A stretch of DNA of 64,000 nucleotides from Daphnia pulex (taxonomy: Eukaryota; Arthropoda; Branchiopoda; Diplostraca; Daphniidae), in the NCBI RefSeq assembly GCF_021134715.1, contig NC_060028.1, positions 2,316,501 through 2,380,500 on the forward strand, written 5' to 3'. The first letter of the stretch is position 1, and every line of letters begins with the position of its first letter. The notes below the pieces were generated by a model that ran no database searches, was not told where the DNA came from, and saw only the letters and a program-made list of their open reading frames with translations. The position numbers and the translations under genes were made by a program. Positions 56,697 through 64,000 of this stretch are shown in pieces.

Positions 56697-58558
56697 CTAG
56701 TCTTCATCCCCGCTTGATTCATTTCGTGCCAGTTAGTGGAAGGCGTGACGAATTCAAGTTGAGATGTTGCTGTTGTCTCCAAGCAAGCAATCCAATTGGC
56801 TGTCGCTAGGTGGCTAAAATGATGTCCACCAAATAGCGCCATGTTGTTTTTAACAGACGCAGCCGAAATGAGTGTTGTTGAATGTTTATCGGGACGTTTC
56901 CCATGCTGGAAATGAAAAGGTATATTTCTTGTAAGAATCTTAGGGTTATTTAATGTAAAATTTTACAGGTGATTTATGTAAACAGTTAAGGGCCAAATTA
57001 TCTCGTACCGTAAGTGCCTGTACATTTCGCCAAAATGTCGTGCCTCGAGCGTCTTGCTGCCTGTAGATTTCCGTAATCTATACTTCATAGCAATTAATGT
57101 AAATTTAAATTTGTTGATTAATTTCCCTGCAATAATGCAATATATTTTATTAGTTTATGTTCAGGTGGGAGATCCATTTGCTTGTCTGTAAAATAATTTG
57201 AGATCAAAACAAATTCAGCTTCATTGCTGTCATGCAGATGGTTTCGTTGCAGCCACCCTGTGAAAAAGGAGTTAAAGTTGAGCTGCAGCTGCTGCACACA
57301 GTCTGTAGCGGTGATGTCATCCTGAAGTGTTCTCAATGTGTCAGTCTAGGCTGAAGCTAATCAAAGTGCGCTGTTCAAGTCTTGTGAGTGTTAAAAGTAT
57401 TAATTTGCACACAAGTTTATCTATGTTTAAGAGACTGTGGAGTGTATACTAATAACTGTTAAATTAATCTTTTAGATCAAAGACGTCAAGCACATTGCAA
57501 ACAAATTATAAACAAGGTGAGATGTCAAGCACATTAACAACAACTTATAAACAACATGACTTTCTATTTTTTTATATATTTGCAGGGTCTAAACTTCACT
57601 TTTCTAAATTTGTATGACAAACTCTATGAGAAGTTATGTCGTTTGAAGAAAAAGGATGATGACTACACAGTCAACAAGATCCCTTGTTTATTTGCTGCTA
57701 CCTGTGAATTTCCCTTTTTACTTCCTTAAACGGCCCTCTTAATTGAGATATTGCTTTCTGTAGCTAAAATCTTATTGAAAATTATTGTCATCCAAATAAA
57801 TGTTTATTCTGCTTACAGGGTAACTCCTTCGCTGATCATCCACTGGACCCGACTTCATCGATTGGTGAAAGCTGACGAGAGAATGCTGTAATTAAAGACT
57901 GATAAATTGTGTAGTTGTTAGATAAATTACAAGTGCATATCTGGCCTCCTTTCTTCAGTGGCTCCGTTTCCCTAATAACCACTAACCAACGCCCGCCGGT
58001 GGTCACTCACTCGCTGCGACAACCAGGAGGAAGGGAGATGTGTGGTCGAACGGGGACTGGCAAGGCGCATGATTCGATGAAATCTGTTGGAGGGTCATGA
58101 GTCTAAGCCGGAAGCCTACTATGATACACTGCTCTCATAATAACTGCTCCTCAGCTCTCTTCGCTCTTTTTTCCGGTTTCTCTTAACCATGGCCGGGTAA
58201 TCTCCCTGGTCGAGTCAGTCGTGCAGTGTCTCCCCCTGCTTGACTGGCAGCAGTTTGTACCGGACGGTTTGTTTAATTAATAAATCATTAACAAAATCTT
58301 ACAACATCATTTAAAATTTTATTATTTATTATAAAAAACATATAAACAACAACTTGACAAACAAATTTATATAATTGGTTTCTTCGGGGGCATCTTGTCA
58401 TAGCAGCTGCAATTTCATTTTGTCAGCCCCCCAGCGGGTGTGTTGATTACCTAAACTGAAATTGACGATTGGGGGGGACTGTAGAAACATGAATAACTTA
58501 CAGAAAAATAGGTCCCGACTTCAATCCCGACCCTAAATATATAAGAAACAAAAAATTT
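56697..58558. other. No gene recognised
   Basis: A minus-strand frame at 57118-57336 and a plus-strand coding-like block at 57,586-57,680 (FTFLNLYDKLYEKLCRLKKK) have no recognised family. The latter follows a plausible acceptor (ttgcag) and might be an exon of a decayed gene. Confidence 0.35.
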
Positions 58559-58700
58559 TATATTTCTACCGCTAGGTGATTTAGGGAACGATGAATACAC
58601 TTCAGGCCAGTGGTCTGAAAAGGCATCACCTTTCGGGCCACCATAAGCGCTAGTTGTATGTTTATAAAACACACCGCGCCACCACCACTCTATCGATTCA
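58559..58700 (+). repeat. Dispersed leader repeat, copy 3
   Basis: Matches 31478-31640 over its full length with small indels: TATTTCTACCGCTAGGTGA, CAGGCCAGTGGTCTGAAAAG, GCGCTAGTTGTATG, CACCGCGCCACC. Confidence 0.7.
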
Positions 58701-58899
58701 GGCCTTCAGTCCATGACTCCATGCTTCAGTCGCGTGGTCGCACAGCATCGTTGCGGACGCATCGTCAATTTTGTCAAAGTTTTCGTGGGAATTATAAGTT
58801 CAATACTATCTTTCTCCGTTGCAAAACAATTTAAAAAAATTGAATTTGGGAAAAAGAAGAACTATGAACTATTATATAAATACGTACATTATTATTACA

Positions 58900-59140
58900 T
58901 TATTATTATTATGCAGAGTTTTCTTTCATGAACATATTCTTCATCTTCCTTATCTTCCTCAGAAGATGAGGAGAGCGACTCAATGGAATCAGAACTTGTC
59001 TCTGCGTAATCATAGTCACCTAGATCATCATTTGAATCTCTTTCCTCTTGTGAATCCACGTCTTCCTCCTCTGTATCATTCTGGGCTTCCCTATAAGCTT
59101 TGTGTTCTTTTACAGGGTCACAGTCTTGAATAAAAAAAAA
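58900..59140 (-). pseudogene. C4 zinc-finger / acidic / basic family, member E (acidic exon only)
   Basis: On the complement 59128 to 58940 reads DCDPVKEHKAYREAQNDTEE then EDVDSQEERDSNDDLGDYDY and AETSSDSIESLSSSSEED, nearly identical to member A at 35260-35370 over the DDLGDYDYAETSSDS part. The basic end is lost: the frame runs into YVHERKLCII before a stop. Probably a fragment. Confidence 0.5.
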
Positions 59141-59440
59141 ATAACAGTTAATATTCATAGGATGTGGAGTGGATGTGATATGTGTAGTTTTCTTGCACGA
59201 ACAAATATTGGAGGGATGCAAAGAAATTGGTTTACAAACAACTAGAAAGGGGGGGGGGCGCAGTTTATAGCTTAACTAATTGTTGATAATCAATGTCGTC
59301 GTCGCTGTCAGGCTCGCTGTCGGAATTTATCTGGGTTGGGTGCTCATAAGGCATAAGGGGTAACTAATTCTCTTTTTCCCCTCAGAGAGTTACTTCTTTT
59401 CACTTACTTCTTCTTTTTTTACCACGCTATTTTAGTTGAC

Positions 59441-59620
59441 TGCCAATATGCCAAAGAGGGGTAATATAGCTCGGTATTAAGCTAGGTAATAAGCCTTTAG
59501 CTAGGTATTATAGCTCGGTTTACCTAGCTTAAGTTTAGTAGGCAGAGAACGGAACAATAACTATGTTAGAAACCTTTATAGCTGTACCTAGCTTAAGTTT
59601 AGTAGTTTGGCATATTGGCA
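59441..59620. mobile_element. 180-bp foldback element
   Basis: 15-bp perfect inverted ends TGCCAATATGCCAAA (59441-59455) and TTTGGCATATTGGCA (59606-59620). Inside is a direct repeat TACCTAGCTTAAGTTTAGTAG (at about 59521 and 59585) and inverted AGCTAGGTA/TACCTAGCT segments. No clear target duplication, so mobility is inferred only. Confidence 0.6.
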
Positions 59621-59805
59621 CTCAGCGAGTAAAAGCTACATTAATAAATTGGTCATTCATTTCAAGATTTTATTCAGTGCATACTAGCATATAGCAAGCA
59701 AATTTAAGACAGTTAACAGATTAGTCTGTATCTGAAATTAAAAAAAAAAAAACTTGTTAAAGTTTTTTTTAAATTAAAGGGATACAGAACTTTATTTTGG
59801 GAAAC

Positions 59806-59990
59806 TTACCTGAGGCACTGCAGTGCTTTTTGAACTCTTCTTCCAAATTGAACTTTTTGGGTTACGTCAGCTTTCCTGGCGAGACGACGTTTTCGGGATA
59901 GACTTGGTCCTGCTGCTGGTTCTGCTACTGGTTCTTCTACTTTAGCCACCTGCTCCTTATTCTCGCAAACCTCTACATTGATACCTGAAA
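59806..59990 (-). CDS. Orphan exon, C4 zinc-finger / acidic / basic locus (member F?)
   Basis: A clean exon on the complement between an acceptor (atgtttcag, near 59985) and a donor (CTCAG|gtaagt, near 59810). It reads GINVEVCENKEQVAKVEEPV then AEPAAGPSLSRKRRLARKAD and VTQKVQFGRRVQKALQCLR. The acidic-to-basic change recalls neighbouring family members, but identity to them is weak. Parent gene not identified. Confidence 0.35.
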
Positions 59991-60093
59991 CATTGGACAA
60001 TTACCTGAGTTATAGCTGTCGGTTACCACATAGGACATCATCTCTCAATGTAAGTTGAATACCACTCTTTCGGTTATGAAACAATTTCATTGG

Positions 60094-60205
60094 GATGATG
60101 AATGACAGGATGAATGATGAATGACAGGATGAATGATGAATGACAGAGATGAATGACAGAGATGAATGACAGAGATGAATGACAGATGAATGACAGAGAT
60201 GAATG
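60094..60205. repeat. GATGAATGACAG minisatellite, copy 2
   Basis: About eight units of GATGAATGACAG/GATGAATGACAGA, with the same flanks as 36056-36130. More units than copy 1. Confidence 0.85.
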
Positions 60206-60319
60206 TGAAAAAATTATGATAAGCAGGCAAAACATTAGGGCCCAAATGAAAAGGGGGAAAAAGAATTTTTAATATTGTTGGAGTGATTTGCCATTTCACG
60301 CCTTCCTCTGCTGCAATCT

Positions 60320-61325
60320 TATTCTGAGTCAGATGTTTCAGAATCTACAAAAAAGAATGTGAGATGAATTCCTTTTTTCTTATAATTTAAATACCTGTCG
60401 AGCATTCTTCCTTAAATTTCTTAGACAGATTGTCTACATCCAGTTTTTGCTTCTTGCTTTTCTTGTTGTTAAGATACCTCTTCTTGCGAGCTCTTGCCTT
60501 CTCCTGTTTCTTGGTCATGTCCTGTGTGTCCTCATCAGTCTCCTCTGTGTCGCTCTCCTGTTGACTTTCATTCCCAGACTCGCTTTCACTTTGGCCAGAA
60601 AAGTAGTCGTCAGGCTCAGATTCATGATCAGATTCATGATCAGAATGATCAGTTTGAGGAAGAAAGATTTCTGGCTCAATTTTTTCATCTAAATAAGTGT
60701 AAAAAAAGTAAATTTATGTAAAAATCTTGGGTACAATTTTTGTTCTTACCTTCAACATTCGGGACAAAATTCATTCAGAGGGTCAAGGCTGTAGTTAAGG
60801 CATCCGGAAATTCTAAAAATGCGAGGATTAGTGTTTTTTTCTAACATTTGTATTGTTTTAAATAATTACCCGCCCACTAACTGCGCTCTCTTAATCCGCT
60901 CTCGTGTGGGCTGATGGGTACTGTACACAGTTGCACTGAACTGGGGTTTCCTCGGCTCTGCGCCTTTTGGCTTGGAGCGCCTGGCGTTTGCGTTCAAGTT
61001 TGGCTTCCTCTATGGAAAATTCAGCTTCACCCAGCACCAAGAGCTTCCTTTTCGCTGCTGTTCGAGCAGAGGCCTTAGATTCCTCTACGAGATTAGCGTT
61101 ATTGCGCAAAATCTCTTCACACTGTACTAATTCATGTTGCAAGTGCGAAGGCAAGTACTGAATTTGCCTGTTTTCTCTGGCTGCCGCCTCTCTCCTTTCA
61201 CTCAAACGCACTTGGAGATAGTACGGGGGCGGGAATTTAAGCAACTCAAAAAAGGGGAGTTCAAACAAATTGCTCAGAAGCTCCCAGCACGCTTTAGTGT
61301 CACGGGCTTCTACAAACACTGTCGC
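60320..61325 (-). pseudogene. C4 zinc-finger / acidic / basic family, member C (best preserved)
   Basis: Exon-like blocks on the complement: about 61328-60889 after an acceptor (catcaattag), reading TVFVEARDTKACWELLSNLF, helical KASARTAAKRKLLVLGEAEF and then, in another frame, KPQFSATVYSTHQPTRERIK-RAQLVGG; 60813-60752, GCLNYSLDPLNEFCPEC; 60690-60397, DEKIEPEIFLPQTDHSDHES through acidic repeats to KARARKKRYLNNKKSKKQKL and SKKFKEECST; and a last DSETSDSE-stop near 60345. The frame change in block 1 and a TGA directly after PEC suggest damage, unless small introns are missed. Function unknown; acidic and basic clusters suggest a nuclear protein. Confidence 0.5.
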
Positions 61326-61519
61326 TGACTAATTGATGCGCGCTATAGCTACGGCTCACTGAGCGAACAGGTTATCACAGGTGCAGTCTGGATTCTCCAC
61401 TGAAAGAAAAAAGACAAAGAGTGAGTATTAGTTTTCGGTTTTAGTTCCGGAAACCGGTTCGAAGGACCATATGGAATCTATGAATGTATAAAAAAATTTT
61501 GTCAGGGAAAATTTCTGTG

Positions 61520-61800
61520 TTTATATCTACAAATTACCTGTGTTACATTTTTCAGCCAACTAATCAGACAGAGTGTCAGTATTTAGTTTCATTTTCTTCT
61601 TTAGTTGGTTATCTAACCATCACGTACGTTCTTGTCTCCTCAGTCTTACTGTTAAGTTCCTTTCCTCACTTTCCTCATCCCCTTCTAAACCTTCATCATC
61701 CACATCTAAACTTTCCTCATTTTCGTTGTCTTCCTCAGACACTGTTTGAGAATTTGAGGTTCCATCGTCGTAATCAATCTCCCAAATTCATCATCAGAAT
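61520..61800 (-). pseudogene. C4 zinc-finger / acidic / basic family, member G (fragment)
   Basis: On the complement 61765 to 61545 reads GTSNSQTVSEEDNENEESLD, VDDEGLEGDEESEERNLTVR, then after a stop WLDNQLKKKMKLNTDTLSD, a stop, and LAEKCNT. The order acidic, basic, CNT matches the family end (KCNT/ECST). Two in-frame stops make it non-functional. Confidence 0.45.
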
Positions 61801-61904
61801 TGTTGGATTTCTTACACAAACGACAATTAAACATAGGGGGGAAAATGCAAAGAATTCGGTTTAGAAATTTTAGAAGAAGGTTGGCAATATTGTAGTTTCA
61901 ATTT

Positions 61905-62215
61905 TCGTGATTTCCCACGTTTTCGTCGCTGTTGGATTCATCTTCAGAATCTACAAAAAATTTTGTTATGGAAAATTTATTTGTTTCCTTATGTTACATT
62001 TATACCTGTGTTTCATTTCGAAGCCAACTTTTCTGAAATTGATTCAGTATCTACTTTAATCTTCTTTTTGCGTTTGTTATCTAACCATCTCTGCTCTCTA
62101 GCATTCTTCTTGAGCTGTTTGTTGTTGGGTAATTTGTGGTCTGGGAAAATTTTGCCCGGATTCATCCGGTGTGGTTCAGCGAACTCAAACCTAAATAACG
62201 TTGTCCAGCCGTAAC
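61905..62215 (-). pseudogene. C4 zinc-finger / acidic / basic family, member D (C-terminal part)
   Basis: On the complement 62190 to 62007 reads EFAEPHRMNPGKIFPDHKLP, NNKQLKKNAREQRWLDNKRK and KIKVDTESISEKLASKCNT, then after a 50-60 bp intron DSEDESNSDENVGNHEN-stop near 61905. The same intron position, just after CNT/CST and before DSE, is used by members B and C. No upstream finger exon recognised. Confidence 0.5.
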
Positions 62216-62279
62216 TAGAACTTATTGTTGGAGATTTTCGTTGCGGCCACTCTTTGGTTAAAAAATTCAATTTCCTCTT

Positions 62280-64000
62280 GTTCTTGAAGTAGTAGCCTTT
62301 TTTAAAAAAGAATTATTTTTTATAGTTATTTATATCAGTCGTCGACAGTCGCCCTAACCGTCGTTCCCATGAAAGTCATAGGTTTCGTGTCAACGACCGA
62401 GATCAAGTTGATTTTGTGAGGTTTACGGCACTCCCTGACGTTTTGAAAACCAGCAAGTCTAAGCTTTTCAGATTTAGACCATTGCAAATGTTTATGAGTT
62501 TGCTGGGTTGTTTGATGGGTCGTGAAAAATGCATTTTAGTTATGCATTTTTGTTATGCTTTACCGAATAAACTTTAATTCTTCCGGTCAAAGTTTAGTGG
62601 CGGGTAAAACTCCAATTTGAATTTCTTTTTTTTTGGCCTATTAGGTTGGGAGACTTTCAATTATTCTGTTTACAGTCAGCTCTTTTTGTTACTTTAATCC
62701 CATCCTTGAAAATAAAATAAAGTAAGCTGTCCTTGTGTTAGATCAATAGCCTACTCGAAGGGATGGAATTTTCAAGCGTGGAGTAAAGCATTCCAATAGT
62801 GACTCTCCCCTCAGGTCATGGGCTCTTGAATGGACACCAGCTTCGCCACAAACGACTATTGGAACTTTGTTGAGCGTTTGTCAATATGTCAATTTCCGTA
62901 AACGGCCGTTGCATGACGGAAAAAAACAAAAGCTGATCCTCCGATTTGAATCTGAAATGACATTCAAGTGGCATTGTGATGAGACAGCAGTATTCGGTAT
63001 TCAAAACGTGACTGCGGACTAAATCATCACATGAAATTTGCTCCCATCGCCGACGATCAATTTTAAGGGATGCAGCACTTTCGTAGATCACCACGAAAAT
63101 CTTTTCAAAAAACCTTAGTCTGCGATGACATTAATGAACCATAGACTGCTTAGTTTCATCTTCATGTTGTTTTATCCTTCACTTTCCTTTCATACTCATA
63201 TTTTTATCCAAACTTTTTTCAAGATTTTCAAGATTTTCTAAATTTTTTAAGATTTGTATGTAATTAAGTTTCTTTATCCTCACAAGTGTCTTTAAGAAAA
63301 GGTTTAGGAATTATTGTTTCTTCATTTTTTCCAATTTTGATACCCTTCATCTACATTTTCAAGTTTTTCAGAGATAACAATTTCTTTTTCTTTAAATTAC
63401 TCTATAGTCATTCGTATTCCCATCTAAATTTAGGTACGGTCTTCGTAGCAGCCTAGCAGCTATTATGTTGGGGAGAGTCACAGTTGATTTGAATGTGAAA
63501 TGCTGACTGGGTTTTCCATCATGGAAGAGTCGAAAAAGGTGCTTATCCCCACTACTCCCTGTCGCAACAAAACATTTGTTCTGTGGTAAAGTCAGTTGGT
63601 TCCGCAAAAGAATAATTTTTCCCCATTCAAGAACCGTTCCCTGCTAGCAACTTTACGTTGCCAGGACGGACTGTGTGTGTCCTTTCCGGACGATGGGATA
63701 TCCCATCGGTCCGTCCTGAGTCCGTACGCGGGACATCCAAATGTCGCGCCCAAGGATGTCCCACCGTGGACAGTCAATAGACGTCACCAAAGGACATAGT
63801 AGGGAAAGAAAATTTTGGGGATTGAAGAAAAGAAATTGGCGCGGGTGAGTCGGGTCACCCATCCAACTACTTCTTTCACCGATGCTGCTTCATTTTTATT
63901 TCTTTGCCACGTCTTCATCTGATGTAACATATTTCCTTATTTTAATTGTACAATGAATAGAATAATAACCTAGTTCTTATATTTGCACTTAGTAATAAAG
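62280..64000. other. No gene recognised to the window end
   Basis: Short open frames on both strands without similarity. An 18-bp perfect palindrome CGATGGGATATCCCATCG lies at 63691-63708 inside a wider inverted arrangement (AGGACGGA at 63663, TCCGTCCT at 63711). GGGTCACCCATCC at 63854 also occurs near 43476, so dispersed repeats are present. Confidence 0.45.

Overview
The window looks like nuclear DNA of a branchiopod crustacean, most likely Daphnia. This is inference from gene content and gene style: short GT-AG introns (often 55-90 bp), tandem insect-type gustatory receptor genes, AA15 lytic polysaccharide monooxygenases, Rebers-Riddiford cuticle proteins, and protein matches that are clearly arthropod. 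No prokaryotic or viral gene was seen. All exon joins below were made by eye from splice signals and reading-frame phase; most boundaries should be right to within a base or two, but they are predictions.

Layout. 1-3483 (+): 3' two thirds or more of a Myo1C-type class I myosin. 4240-9850 (-): three tandem copies (about 1.9 kb each) of a six-exon gustatory receptor gene; copies B and C read through, copy A has a frameshifting deletion. 10562-17139 (+): two AA15 LPMO genes with a mitochondrial ribosomal protein S33 gene (-) between them. 17394-22414: compact housekeeping block of UPF0390 (-), beta-ureidopropionase (+), GUCD1 homologue (-) and TMEM248-like (+), arranged head-to-head and tail-to-tail. 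22662-28620 (-): nine-exon, 866-residue coiled-coil/PDZ protein that I cannot name, with an 876-bp transposon-like element in its second intron and a likely alternative 5' exon near 29.9 kb.

31.4-39.3 kb and 58.5-62.3 kb are repeat-rich and decayed. They share a repeated leader, a GATGAATGACAG minisatellite, and several damaged members of a C4 zinc-finger/acidic/basic protein family. The first block also holds an intron-bearing pseudogene of RNA polymerase III subunit RPC6 (+) and a pseudogene of tubulin cofactor B (-).

39,331-44,142 and 52,218-56,696 are direct segmental duplicates about 12.9 kb apart. They carry a small secreted cysteine-rich peptide gene (intact in copy 2, truncated and frameshifted in copy 1) and a cuticle-protein pseudogene. 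Copy 1 carries a MITE whose empty site is preserved in copy 2, a 46-bp perfect palindrome at its edge, and a hairpin whose loop is inverted relative to copy 2. Between the copies lie an RR-type cuticle protein gene (-) and a divergent paired-like homeobox gene (-). From 62.3 kb to the end no gene is recognisable.
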